Assembly (NCBI GenBank): GCA_035292785.1 | Contig: DATDPK010000043.1 | Coordinates: 1-17,666, forward strand | Origin: CABMGU01 sp035292785 | GTDB lineage: Archaea; Nanobdellota; Nanobdellia; Woesearchaeales; ARS49 | Reading direction: 5' to 3' | DNA length: 17,666 nt | In this document: positions 1-7,443 of the stretch, piece after piece | Numbering within the stretch: position 1 is the stretch's first letter | Layout: each line of letters starts with the position of its first letter | Program-made: the position numbers and the translations under genes | Notes under the pieces: model-generated | Told to the model about the DNA's origin: nothing | Database searches by the model: none | What the model saw: only the letters and a program-made list of their open reading frames with translations

Positions 1-86
1 CAGAGGCCAGAAAAGCATTTGAACAATGGAATGACTACAATAAAATGCTTGCCGGATTCAAAAAAGCGATAGAATACGTAAAATGA
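1..86 (+). CDS. C-terminal end of an unidentified protein (partial, cut at the left edge)
   Basis: An open frame read from base 3 gives 27 residues ending in ...FKKAIEYVK before a TGA at 84-86. That stop overlaps the ATG of the next gene as ATGA, the translational-coupling arrangement used by several gene pairs here, which supports this being a real gene end. The residues are a charged, helix-like tail with no diagnostic motif, so no family can be named. By position it is the upstream member of an operon with the CDP-alcohol phosphatidyltransferase and may act in the same lipid or glycan pathway; that is inference only. Confidence 0.6.
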   Translation, partial: EARKAFEQWNDYNKMLAGFKKAIEYVK

Positions 87-895
87 AAAAAGTACCGCCA
101 GCAAAAGAACTTGAAAAAATATGCTTTACAAGCAAACCAGACATTTACAGAAAGATATCCATACACTTCACAAGAATAGCACTAATGTTCGGCTGCAGGG
201 CAAACCACATAACAGCCCTGCGCGTCATATTCCTCATTGCAGGAATAACATCATTCATCAAAGGAATGCCATTAACAGGAGTAATATTCTACCAGCTGGC
301 ACTGCTTCTGGACACAATGGACGGCGCAATAGCCAGATACAACAAGGAAGCCTCCTTTTTGGGCGAAGCAATGGACCTGATGCTCGACCACATAAGCTCA
401 ACAGTAGTATATTTCATATCTCTCGGAGTCCTTGCTTACAGCACTCTCGGAATAAAAGCATTCTACATATCAATCGCAACAATAATACTCGCGCAAATCG
501 CCGCTTTTTTCAGGGCGCTTTACGTAGAGCACAACATTTTTGTTGAAAAAATCAAAAAAGAAAACAGACTGCTTAGATTTTTCCACCAGGACAACATGCG
601 CTTTTTACTGCTAATATTGACTTTAGCCGTAATAGCAAATTTCTGGCAGCCAAACATAATTGAAATCGCACTGTACTTCAACCTGGCGTTTATCGCGCTT
701 AAAACAGCATACCTTTTCAGCTATCTCTGGATAACAGCAAAAAAATTCCCAAACATAAGCGCGGCAATAGCGTACATGGCAGGAGCAATATGCATAATAT
801 TTCTTATGAGAAAAGCAAAATGGGCAAGAGACTTCCTGCAAAAACACTTCAGCGATGTAAAAATCATCAAAACACTTCTTGAGATATCAAAATGA
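83..895 (+). CDS. CDP-alcohol phosphatidyltransferase family membrane enzyme
   Basis: This 270-residue integral membrane protein carries the full CDP-alcohol phosphatidyltransferase signature. D77, D80, G81, A84, R85, G94, D98 and D102 fit D-x2-D-G-x2-A-R-x8-G-x3-D-x3-D exactly. In this family the Asp residues bind divalent metal and the CDP moiety, and the enzyme moves a substituted phosphate from a CDP-activated lipid alcohol (CDP-archaeol in archaea) to a polar alcohol. Several hydrophobic segments follow the motif (about 107-125, 127-145, 173-190, 194-215, 224-240). Acceptors in the family include serine, glycerol phosphate and inositol phosphate; the sequence does not show which applies. 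The gene overlaps its upstream neighbour and the following methyltransferase by ATGA, so the three are probably co-translated. Its place at the edge of a glycan island suggests a polar-lipid or glycolipid headgroup role. Confidence 0.88.
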   Translation: MKKVPPAKELEKICFTSKPDIYRKISIHFTRIALMFGCRANHITALRVIFLIAGITSFIKGMPLTGVIFYQLALLLDTMDGAIARYNKEASFLGEAMDLMLDHISSTVVYFISLGVLAYSTLGIKAFYISIATIILAQIAAFFRALYVEHNIFVEKIKKENRLLRFFHQDNMRFLLLILTLAVIANFWQPNIIEIALYFNLAFIALKTAYLFSYLWITAKKFPNISAAIAYMAGAICIIFLMRKAKWARDFLQKHFSDVKIIKTLLEISK

Positions 896-1815
896 AATGC
901 AACCTGTGCAGCGGAACAAGCTTTGCAAAAACACTCACAGGAAGAGACCAAATGTACAACAAGGAAGGACAATTCACCCTCATGAAATGCACACGCTGCG
1001 GACTGCAATTTCTAAATCCCCAACCGAAAGACATCTCAAAACACTACCCAAAAGAATACTACTCTATCTCAACAAAAGCGCAACGGAACAAGTTCTCAGA
1101 ATTTGTCTATTCAGCATATTTTTCGGATAGAGGAAATTTCTTCCTGAAAGCGCTATTTTATCCAATATATCCGCTGCTCAGAGGGGCAAAAGTTGAACCT
1201 GGCAAGAAAATACTCGACATCGGCTGCGGCTCAGGAACATTCCTGTCAAGAATGAAAAATCTTGGAATGGACGTTGCAGGAATAGACCCCTTTATCAAAA
1301 AAAATATTTCAGAACTAAACATAAGGAAGACAACAATACAAAAAACAGGATTCAAAGAAAACACATTTGACGTGATAACAATGAACAACGTGCTCGAACA
1401 CGTAAGCGACCCGGACAGCTATTTCAAGCACATACACAAGATTCTAAAACCAGGAGGAACAGCAATCATCGGGGTTCCAAACATAAACGGCCTGCTGTTC
1501 AAAATATTCAGGCAAAACTGGGCAGAACTTGACCTGCCGAGACACCTGTACCACTTCAACAAGCAGACATTGAAACAATACTGCAGGAAGAATAAACTGG
1601 CATTAACAAAAACAAGATACAACTCAGTGCCATTTGAGCTCACAGGAAGCATTTTCTACTTTCTCAACAGCTTCAGAAAGAACAGAAAACAACTATCAGA
1701 GAGCTGGATGAACAAAAGCAAAATTCTGGCAATACTAATGCTGCCATTCTGCCACATATTAAGCTGGCTAAGAATGGGCGGAAGAATTGAAGTCTACATA
1801 ACCAAAAAGATTTAA
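892..1815 (+). CDS. Class I SAM-dependent methyltransferase with N-terminal zinc ribbon
   Basis: The 307-residue protein starts with a treble-cysteine-pair zinc ribbon (C3, C6, C33, C36). A class I methyltransferase fold follows, with the SAM-binding loop LDIGCGSG at 108-115, an acidic strand end at D132, an NNVLEH motif at 165-170 and LKPGG at 185-189. The DLPRHLYHF stretch at 214-222 is typical of the Methyltransf_23-type enzymes found in polysaccharide and deoxysugar clusters. A related architecture, CxxC ribbon, NPxP motif (42-45) and methyltransferase, is common in surface-glycan loci, where members C- or O-methylate sugar nucleotides or glycans. The substrate cannot be read from sequence. 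The ATG overlaps the phosphatidyltransferase stop as ATGA. A TATA-like element for the next operon lies at its own 3' end. Confidence 0.88.
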   Translation: MKCNLCSGTSFAKTLTGRDQMYNKEGQFTLMKCTRCGLQFLNPQPKDISKHYPKEYYSISTKAQRNKFSEFVYSAYFSDRGNFFLKALFYPIYPLLRGAKVEPGKKILDIGCGSGTFLSRMKNLGMDVAGIDPFIKKNISELNIRKTTIQKTGFKENTFDVITMNNVLEHVSDPDSYFKHIHKILKPGGTAIIGVPNINGLLFKIFRQNWAELDLPRHLYHFNKQTLKQYCRKNKLALTKTRYNSVPFELTGSIFYFLNSFRKNRKQLSESWMNKSKILAILMLPFCHILSWLRMGGRIEVYITKKI

Positions 1816-1817
1816 AA
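1811..1817 (+). promoter_or_regulatory. TATA element of the rhamnose operon
   Basis: TTTAAAA, preceded by the purine-rich stretch CAAAAAGA that could serve as a BRE, lies 25-31 nt before the ATG at 1842. It overlaps the end of the upstream methyltransferase gene. The spacing predicts transcription starting at or next to the start codon, so the mRNA would be leaderless; no Shine-Dalgarno-like motif is present. Confidence 0.6.
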
Positions 1818-1841
1818 CCCTCAGACAAAAATAGACAATAA

Positions 1842-2666
1842 ATGGGGGGTGTACTAATCTTTGGAAACGGCTTTGTAGCCGGAAAATTCAAACACGCATT
1901 AGACAACGCCATAATCTCCACAGCAGACATCACAGACAGGCAGGCAGTAACAGCTGAAATACAAAAAATAAAGCCAGATGTAGTAATCAACTGCGCCGGA
2001 AAGACAGGAAAGCCGAATGTAGACTGGTGCGAAGACCACAAGGCAGAAACATTCAACTCAAACACAATAGGGCCATTGATACTCGCGCACGCCTGCAGCC
2101 AGCTAAACACGTATATGGTTCACATAGGCAGCGGATGCATATACACCGGAGACAACAAAGGCAAAGGATTTACTGAAGAAGATGCGCCAAATTTTTTCGG
2201 CAGCTTCTACAGCAGAACAAAAATATGGTCAGAACAGGCGCTCACAGCATTTCCAGTATTGCAATTGCGGCTTAGGATGCCTGTTGACAACATACCAGGA
2301 CCAAGGAATCTCATTACTAAAATAATACGATACCCAAAAATCATAAGCATACCAAACTCAGTAAGCATACTGGATGATTTTATCAATGCCGCAAAGAAAC
2401 TGATTGAGAAAAAAAGAACAGGAATATACAATGTCACAAACCCAGGAGCGATAACAAATGCAGAAATACTTGACTTGTACAAAGAGATTATAGATGCAAA
2501 ACACAAATATGAAATAATCAGTATAGACGAGTTAGGCAAGATGACAAAAGCAGAGCGAAGCAACTGCGTGCTAAACACACGCAAACTTGAATCAGAAGGC
2601 ATCAAACTTCCTCCAATAAAGGAAGCAATTAAAAAAACATTACTAAAATACAAGGAGCACAAATGA
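1842..2666 (+). CDS. Nucleotide-rhamnose synthase/epimerase-reductase-like protein (RmlD superfamily; may replace RmlC and RmlD)
   Basis: This 274-residue short-chain dehydrogenase/reductase has a glycine-rich NAD(P)-binding loop (GNGFVAG, 8-14) and a YxxxK catalytic pair (Y123, K127). Several segments follow, from recall, plant NRS/ER (UER1, also the C-terminal half of RHM) more closely than bacterial RmlD: NVDWCEDHK (59-67), EEDAPNFFGSFYSRTK (112-127), PRNLITKI..Y (154-164), IPNSVSILDD (170-179) and TGIYNVTNPG (193-202). Plant NRS/ER both epimerises C3/C5 and reduces C4 of the 4-keto-6-deoxyglucose nucleotide. Residues I recall as proposed epimerase residues in the Arabidopsis enzyme (a Cys in GCIF and a Lys in ITK) appear here as C99 and K160. 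It is the first gene of an operon with rmlB and rmlA, and no rmlC is in the window, which fits a bifunctional role. Family membership is firm; bifunctionality is inferred. Confidence 0.85.
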   Translation: MGGVLIFGNGFVAGKFKHALDNAIISTADITDRQAVTAEIQKIKPDVVINCAGKTGKPNVDWCEDHKAETFNSNTIGPLILAHACSQLNTYMVHIGSGCIYTGDNKGKGFTEEDAPNFFGSFYSRTKIWSEQALTAFPVLQLRLRMPVDNIPGPRNLITKIIRYPKIISIPNSVSILDDFINAAKKLIEKKRTGIYNVTNPGAITNAEILDLYKEIIDAKHKYEIISIDELGKMTKAERSNCVLNTRKLESEGIKLPPIKEAIKKTLLKYKEHK

Positions 2667-3634
2667 AAATATTCGTAACAGGAGGGTGCGGGTTCATCGG
2701 AAGCAACTTCGTACGATTCCTGCTGGACAAAACACAGCACGAAATAGTCAATGTGGATGCGCTCACTTACGCCGCAAATCCTGACAAGGCAAAAACAGTC
2801 TCCCACAATACAAACGACATAAAAAATGCCAGATACACTTTTATCAAAGGAGATGTCCGCGATGCAGATTTAATGAACACAGCAATGAAAGGAGCAGAGT
2901 GCGTCGTGCATTTCGCAGCAGAAAGCCACGTGGACAGGTCAATACAATCAGCAGATGAATTTCTCACAACAAACATACTTGGAACAAAAACAGCGCTGGA
3001 TGCGGCAATAAAAAACAATGTCAAAAAGTTTGTGCACATCTCAACAGACGAAGTCTACGGAAGCATCGAGGAAGGAAAAGCAGGCGAGGATACAAAATTC
3101 GCGCCAAGCAGCCCATACGCAGCTTCAAAAGCAGCAGCAGACCTGCTCGCACAGGCATACTTCAAAACATACAATCTGCCAGTTCTCATAACAAGATGCG
3201 CAAACAACTTCGGACCATATCAATTCCCTGAGAAGGTAATCCCATTATTCATCAAAAAATTAATGGCAGGAGAAAAAGTCCCTGTATACGGAAACGGGCT
3301 GAACAGAAGAAACTGGATATTTGCTGAAGACAACTGCGAAGCAATCCACACAATATTATTGAAAGGAAAAACAGGGGAAGCGTACAACATTTCAGGAAAC
3401 GATGAGCTGTCAAACATAGAATTGACCAAAAAACTATTAAAATTATGCAACAAAGACGAATCATACATAGAATTCGTAAAAGACAGGTTAGGGCACGACT
3501 TCAGATACGCTGTAGATGATGCAAAACTGCGCAGCCTCGGGTGGAAACCAAAACACACCTTTGAAGAAGCGCTCAAAAAAACAGTCGAATGGTACAATGC
3601 AAATAAGGAATGGATAAAACAGACCGGGGGATAA
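2663..3634 (+). CDS. rmlB: dTDP-glucose 4,6-dehydratase
   Basis: RmlB converts dTDP-D-glucose to dTDP-4-keto-6-deoxy-D-glucose with bound NAD+, the committed step toward dTDP-L-rhamnose. The 323-residue sequence has the Rossmann loop GGCGFIGS (7-14), the HFAAESHVDRSI segment (83-94), the dehydratase active-site motif STDEVYG (127-133) with D129 and E130 as the expected acid/base pair, and the SDR pair Y152/K156. RCANNFGPYQFPEK and NRRNWIF later in the protein are also characteristic. The length is usual for the family. Its ATG overlaps the stop of the upstream epimerase-reductase gene (ATGA), and rmlA begins one base after its own stop, so the three enzymes are almost certainly made together. 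Confidence 0.95.
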   Translation: MKIFVTGGCGFIGSNFVRFLLDKTQHEIVNVDALTYAANPDKAKTVSHNTNDIKNARYTFIKGDVRDADLMNTAMKGAECVVHFAAESHVDRSIQSADEFLTTNILGTKTALDAAIKNNVKKFVHISTDEVYGSIEEGKAGEDTKFAPSSPYAASKAAADLLAQAYFKTYNLPVLITRCANNFGPYQFPEKVIPLFIKKLMAGEKVPVYGNGLNRRNWIFAEDNCEAIHTILLKGKTGEAYNISGNDELSNIELTKKLLKLCNKDESYIEFVKDRLGHDFRYAVDDAKLRSLGWKPKHTFEEALKKTVEWYNANKEWIKQTGG

Positions 3635-3635
3635 A

Positions 3636-4352
3636 ATGAAAGGAATATTGCTTGCAGGCGGAAAAGGAACAAGATTAGGAGCATCAACAAGAGTGACAAA
3701 CAAGCACCTGCTGCCGGTATACGACAAGCCAATGATAGAATACCCACTGCAGACGCTCATAAACGCAGGAATAAAAGAAATCCTTGTCGTGACAGGAACA
3801 GAGCATATGGGCGCAATCATAAACTACCTCGGAAGCGGAAAACGCTACGGAGCAGAATTCACCTACAGAGTGCAGGATGAAGCAGGAGGAATAGCACAAG
3901 CACTCGGGCTCGCAGAACAATTCTCACACGGACAGCCGGTAATGGTAATACTCGGAGACAACATATTCGGAAAAAATTTGTACCCTCTTTTCAAGAAAGC
4001 AGTTGAAGAATTCAAGGAAGGCGCAGAAATATTTCTTGTGGAAACAGATGAGCCAGAGAGATTCGGCGTTGCAGAAATAGACAAGGACAAAGTAATAAAC
4101 ATAGTTGAAAAACCAAAAGAACCGAAAACAAACCTGGCAGTAACAGGACTATACATTTATGACGGTAAAGTATTTGACACGGTAAAAACATTAAAACCGT
4201 CAGCAAGAGGGGAATTGGAAATAACAGACGTGAACAACGCTTACATCAAAAAAGGGCAGATGAGATACGAGCTTCTCAAAGGATGGTGGTCAGATGCAGG
4301 AACACCTGAAACGCTCTACAGAAGCTGGAAACACGTCAAGGAAAACCAATAA
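3636..4352 (+). CDS. rmlA: Glucose-1-phosphate thymidylyltransferase, short form
   Basis: This enzyme joins glucose-1-phosphate and dTTP to give dTDP-glucose for RmlB. The 238-residue nucleotidyltransferase fold shows the GGKGTRL pyrophosphorylase loop (8-14), the NKHLLPVYDKPM segment (22-33), GGIAQAL (84-90), the metal-binding GDN (107-109), EKP (158-160) and W-x-D-A-G-T (218-223). At 238 residues it is about 50 shorter than classical bacterial RmlA of roughly 290 and lacks the C-terminal helical extension; such short forms exist in other prokaryotes. Whether it prefers dTTP or UTP cannot be settled by eye, but its place in an rml operon favours dTTP. It follows rmlB by one base. Its TAA (4350-4352) directly abuts the stop codon of the convergent flippase gene. 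Confidence 0.9.
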   Translation: MKGILLAGGKGTRLGASTRVTNKHLLPVYDKPMIEYPLQTLINAGIKEILVVTGTEHMGAIINYLGSGKRYGAEFTYRVQDEAGGIAQALGLAEQFSHGQPVMVILGDNIFGKNLYPLFKKAVEEFKEGAEIFLVETDEPERFGVAEIDKDKVINIVEKPKEPKTNLAVTGLYIYDGKVFDTVKTLKPSARGELEITDVNNAYIKKGQMRYELLKGWWSDAGTPETLYRSWKHVKENQ

Positions 4353-4362
4353 TTATTTTTTA
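4353..4362 (+). terminator. Possible poly-T terminator after rmlA
   Basis: Immediately after the rmlA stop codon the plus strand reads TTATTTTTTA, containing six T in a row (4356-4361). Archaeal RNA polymerase often terminates at short T tracts without a hairpin. The tract lies inside the last codons of the convergent flippase gene because there is no spacer. No hairpin is evident. Confidence 0.4.
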
Positions 4363-5843
4363 ATTGCTCTTCCGAGATAATGCATCAGTTCCTGAACAGA
4401 AGTCATTCTTAACAAGAACAGGAAAATAACATAGATGGCAGACGCGCCAATCAAAGTAATTATTGCTTCCAAGTATGCATTTTTGACTACCAGAAAACCC
4501 TTGATTGCATAAATGCTGCCCAAAAATATCAGGCCAACAAGAATATTCCTGAACCAGAACATTATCGGCATATGAACTTCAACATACTTCTTCAGCATAA
4601 CAAGACTGAAAACAAGCGCGAGAAAATAGCCAATAACAATAGACCACACCGCGCCCATAAGACCAAAAAACGGGATAAGCGCAAAATTAAGCAGAATGCC
4701 AAATAATCCAATCGCCATCATAATCTTCAACGGCTCCTTTGACCTGCCAATTCCGGCAAGAAAACTAAAGTTAATGTTTGATATCACCCAGAATATTGAG
4801 CCGATAGAAAGAACCATAAGCGCAAGGGAAGCGCCAGCATATTTCTCCCCAAAAAACAGATTGATGAGAAGCTCTGAGAAAGAAAACATCACCAAGCTGA
4901 CAGGAATAATAGCCATAAAAGAATACCTGTAAAGAAGATTAATGCCTTCTTCAAGATGCTTCTTGTATCCCAAAGCCCACAACTCAGAGCTTAACGGGAA
5001 AATAACATACAAAATTGACGAAGCAAGATTGATAATCAAGGCAGAAGTCGGCAGGGCGATATTAAGAAGAGCTACTTCAGACAAAGAGTCGAAATAAGTC
5101 AAAATCAAAACGCCTGACTGCTGAAAAAGGCTGTATGAAATGCCTGTTATTGTGACAGGAAGGCCAAAATAAACCATCTTTCTCAAAAGATGCGAATCAA
5201 ATGGGCTGAATAAAGCAAATCCCTTGAATACTTTGAATTTCAATATGGGAAAATAGACAATTGAAAGAATTACCGGCACAATAAGATAAGCAAAAGCAGG
5301 AACAAGAACTCCTGGACTGAAAGAAAAGCCGATGAAAGCTACCGCGAGCAGCAATAAGGACCTCAAAGCATCAACACTGGAAAAAAAAGCCATCTTCTGG
5401 AAGCCCTGAAATGCATAGCTGATAACATAATCCAAAATTAGCACAAAAGCAACTGAAAGAACTACAATTAACCAGAATGCATCACCAGACTTAAAATAAA
5501 CGTCTGATAGAAATTTGGCGAAAAAAATCGTGACAGCAGAGAACAAGACAGCAACAACAGTCCACGTAAAAAAAGTCATAGAAACCATCTTGTTTATTTT
5601 CTCATAAGCGCCCTTGACGACAAACTCAGGAATAAACTTTATCAGTGCATACTTCAGCCCTGGATCGCGGAACAAATGAATGGAAGTCACTAAGGAGAAT
5701 ACAGCATAAAACAAGCCAAACTGCTCAGTGCTCAAATTTCTTGCAACAAGAAGCCGGAACAAATATGCCGCAAACATTCCAAATAGTGAGAAAACAAAGA
5801 CATATCCGACACCAAATAATGCCTTTTTCAGATAATTAGCCAT
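4353..5843 (-). CDS. Polysaccharide/lipid-linked oligosaccharide flippase (Wzx-like, MOP superfamily)
   Basis: The 496-residue protein is hydrophobic over nearly its whole length, with roughly 12-14 predicted membrane helices in the paired arrangement of Wzx/RfbX transporters. An N-terminal helix is followed by a conserved-looking segment near 32-47 (LVARNLSTEQFGLFYA), typical of the Polysacc_synt family. Members move polyprenyl-linked oligosaccharides across the membrane. Here it is the obvious candidate for exporting the glycan built by the surrounding transferases. It is transcribed alone on the minus strand from a TATA element at 5866-5873, and the spacing implies a leaderless mRNA starting at ATG 5843. 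Its stop abuts the rmlA stop without spacer. The cargo is unknown. Confidence 0.88.
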   Translation of the reverse strand: MANYLKKALFGVGYVFVFSLFGMFAAYLFRLLVARNLSTEQFGLFYAVFSLVTSIHLFRDPGLKYALIKFIPEFVVKGAYEKINKMVSMTFFTWTVVAVLFSAVTIFFAKFLSDVYFKSGDAFWLIVVLSVAFVLILDYVISYAFQGFQKMAFFSSVDALRSLLLLAVAFIGFSFSPGVLVPAFAYLIVPVILSIVYFPILKFKVFKGFALFSPFDSHLLRKMVYFGLPVTITGISYSLFQQSGVLILTYFDSLSEVALLNIALPTSALIINLASSILYVIFPLSSELWALGYKKHLEEGINLLYRYSFMAIIPVSLVMFSFSELLINLFFGEKYAGASLALMVLSIGSIFWVISNINFSFLAGIGRSKEPLKIMMAIGLFGILLNFALIPFFGLMGAVWSIVIGYFLALVFSLVMLKKYVEVHMPIMFWFRNILVGLIFLGSIYAIKGFLVVKNAYLEAIITLIGASAIYVIFLFLLRMTSVQELMHYLGRAIKK

Positions 5844-5865
5844 ATTATGCTTACAACCAGACCTC

Positions 5866-5873
5866 TTTTTATA
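5866..5873 (-). promoter_or_regulatory. TATA element of the flippase gene
   Basis: Read on the minus strand, TATAAAAA is preceded by CAGAAAG, a BRE-like purine run, and lies 23-30 nt before the ATG at 5843. The gene therefore probably has its own leaderless transcript, even though the upstream minus-strand operon ends only 39 nt away. Confidence 0.65.
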
Positions 5874-5882
5874 CTTTCTGAA

Positions 5883-6380
5883 CTATTTGACAAGGCGGAC
5901 GACTACCTCATCCACCATCAAAATCCTCAAATAACGCTCGTAAACAATGGGACAAATGTTGATGAGCAGGTTAACCAGCTTGTTAATGCCTATGAACGCA
6001 AGAAACTTGGAATTAAGGCGGACTTTCACAGCAGAAAAGTCAACATCAAAATAATATTTCAAAGCGTGGGCGTTGACAGCGTTATACGACCAATAAGTCT
6101 TATGCAAAGGAGTGTAAGCGCCAGGATTTGAGAAATGAGGAACAATAATGGTTGCCTTTCCGCCCTTTTTCAAAACACGATAAATTTCCTGGACCATTAA
6201 CACAGGATTATCAACGTGCTCAAGGAAATGAGAGGCAAATACTTCATCAACCTCGCCGTCCTTGAAAGGAATTCCCTTATTCAGGTCGTGAACAACATCA
6301 ACATCAGAGCCCGGCACAACATCTATGCCTGTGAAGCCTTCCTTCTTATGATCTTTGCACCCAAGGTCTATTCTTTTCAT
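5883..6380 (-). CDS. Small class I SAM-dependent methyltransferase
   Basis: This compact 165-residue methyltransferase begins directly with a degenerate SAM loop (IDLGC, 4-8), followed by an acidic strand end (GID, 18-20), PFKDGEVDEVFASHFLEHV (38-56) and a YRVLKKGGK segment (67-75). The layout matches the small predicted methyltransferases (COG4627-like) often found beside glycosyltransferases. There is no separate substrate-binding domain upstream; the C-terminal region, with PLHKTYWSYN (91-100), probably shapes the acceptor site. Its ATG overlaps the stop of the upstream GT2 gene by four bases, so it probably modifies the sugar or chain handled by that transferase. The GCGTG-type glycine loop is reduced to LGCKD, a feature I have seen in this subgroup, so I do not read it as inactivation. 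Confidence 0.8.
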   Translation of the reverse strand: MKRIDLGCKDHKKEGFTGIDVVPGSDVDVVHDLNKGIPFKDGEVDEVFASHFLEHVDNPVLMVQEIYRVLKKGGKATIIVPHFSNPGAYTPLHKTYWSYNAVNAHALKYYFDVDFSAVKVRLNSKFLAFIGINKLVNLLINICPIVYERYLRILMVDEVVVRLVK

Positions 6381-7366
6381 CTTCTGAAAACATTCCTAAA
6401 CAAATATTTGATAAATATCCATTCATTTCCAATCATCTTAAAGATTTTTCTATCCGAAACAACCCTTTTCCGCTGAACAGGGCCGCGCTTTGCCAAAATA
6501 TGGAGCAAATGCAGCAAAACCCAAAAGTACGCCCTTAATTTCATAAAACAGTTTGCAAACCTCAACGTCAGCAAATCTGCAACCATTGACAACAGTCTCA
6601 TTAAGACAACATACGGAAGATACAGGAAAATATTCCTGAACTGCACGTCCTTGAAAAAAGTCTGGAGCAAATTTCTCTCGCTCAAATAATTAATTTTTCT
6701 TGAGCCAAGGAATTTTTTGCTCGTGACACGCCCCATATTGTAAATAACCGCATCTGTGACAAGAATTATGCGGTAGCCAAGCATCCTCGTCCTGTAGCAG
6801 AAATCAACATCCTCTGCATACATAAAATAATCAGGATCGATAAAAGTGCCAAGCTTGTCCAAAACTTTTCTCTTATAGAGCGGGAAGCCGGTAAAACCAT
6901 CCTCATAATACTTCTCAGGATTATCATAAGTTTCAGAATAATTGTAAAAACAGCGCGAAATGAACTTCCTGTGGTAAGAGGGCTTATGAGTTGTAAAATC
7001 CTTTCTCAAAGGAGTCACTGCAGCAACATCATCAGGCAATTCTTTTACTGCCTTCATCAAATTCTTCAGGCAATCCCTGTCAAAAGCAAGGTCGTTGTTC
7101 AAAAAGAAGATATAATCCCCTTTAGCGTGCTTCAATGCCAAATTCATTGCAGCATAGCCCACGTTTTTTCCGCTTCTTACCAATCTAACCCAGGGATAAT
7201 TATCCTCAATATACTTGTCAGCGCCGTCTGTTGATTCATTATCGATTACAATCACTTCATATTTTGACTTGTCATAGCTGCTCTTATGCAAAGAATCAAG
7301 GGCTGTCTTAATCAAGCCTTTCATATTATAATTCAATAAAACAACTGACAAAAAGTCCTTTTTCAT
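6377..7366 (-). CDS. GT2 family glycosyltransferase (rhamnosyltransferase-like, COG1216 type)
   Basis: The 329-residue protein has a GT-A nucleotide-sugar-binding domain: VVLLNYN (8-14), VIDNESTDG (40-48), GKNVGYAAMNLAL (66-78), the metal/nucleotide motif NND (90-92), and the ED acceptor motif in YAEDVDF (183-189). GFTGFPLYKR before it is typical of COG1216 transferases, many of which are rhamnosyltransferases. Hydrophobic stretches in the C-terminal third (about 246-266 and 277-294) suggest membrane association. I chose ATG 7366 over an upstream in-frame TTG at 7381 because a TATA element lies 27 nt before 7366 and family members begin close to the first beta strand. The gene is followed, with a 4-nt overlap, by a methyltransferase. 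With an rml operon nearby, dTDP-L-rhamnose is a plausible but unproven donor. Confidence 0.88.
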   Translation of the reverse strand: MKKDFLSVVLLNYNMKGLIKTALDSLHKSSYDKSKYEVIVIDNESTDGADKYIEDNYPWVRLVRSGKNVGYAAMNLALKHAKGDYIFFLNNDLAFDRDCLKNLMKAVKELPDDVAAVTPLRKDFTTHKPSYHRKFISRCFYNYSETYDNPEKYYEDGFTGFPLYKRKVLDKLGTFIDPDYFMYAEDVDFCYRTRMLGYRIILVTDAVIYNMGRVTSKKFLGSRKINYLSERNLLQTFFKDVQFRNIFLYLPYVVLMRLLSMVADLLTLRFANCFMKLRAYFWVLLHLLHILAKRGPVQRKRVVSDRKIFKMIGNEWIFIKYLFRNVFRR

Positions 7367-7388
7367 AGCCCTGAATCCCAAAACAGAG

Positions 7389-7396
7389 TTTATTAA
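7389..7396 (-). promoter_or_regulatory. TATA element of the GT2/methyltransferase operon
   Basis: On the minus strand the sequence reads TTAATAAA, 23-30 nt before ATG 7366. This supports that ATG over the TTG at 7381, which would fall between TATA and the predicted transcript start. It forms a divergent pair with the plus-strand element at 7414-7421. Confidence 0.5.
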
Positions 7397-7413
7397 GGTT
7401 TTTGTTCATAAAG

Positions 7414-7421
7414 CTTAAAAA
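7414..7421 (+). promoter_or_regulatory. TATA element of the 7444 membrane glycosyltransferase gene
   Basis: CTTAAAAA lies 23-30 nt before the ATG at 7444, which predicts a leaderless transcript. It shares a 77-nt divergent intergenic region with the minus-strand promoter at 7389-7396. Confidence 0.5.
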
Positions 7422-7443
7422 CAGCATTCAGGAATGAAGCAAT

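Noticed and set aside
1673..2110. Minus-strand 145-residue frame opposite the methyltransferase and epimerase-reductase genes
   Set aside because: It spans two well-supported genes on the other strand, and its product is a low-information Phe/Ser/Cys-rich sequence typical of the antisense of A-rich coding DNA.
3220..3820. Several minus-strand frames opposite rmlB and rmlA
   Set aside because: All are antisense shadows of motif-rich rml genes and have no recognisable domains.
5847..6131. Plus-strand 94-residue open frame
   Set aside because: It lies opposite the convincingly conserved small methyltransferase and has no family features; a shadow frame.
7367..7381. TTG 7381 as start of the minus-strand GT2 gene
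   Set aside because: It adds five residues before the usual start and sits between the TATA element and the expected transcript start; ATG 7366 fits both.
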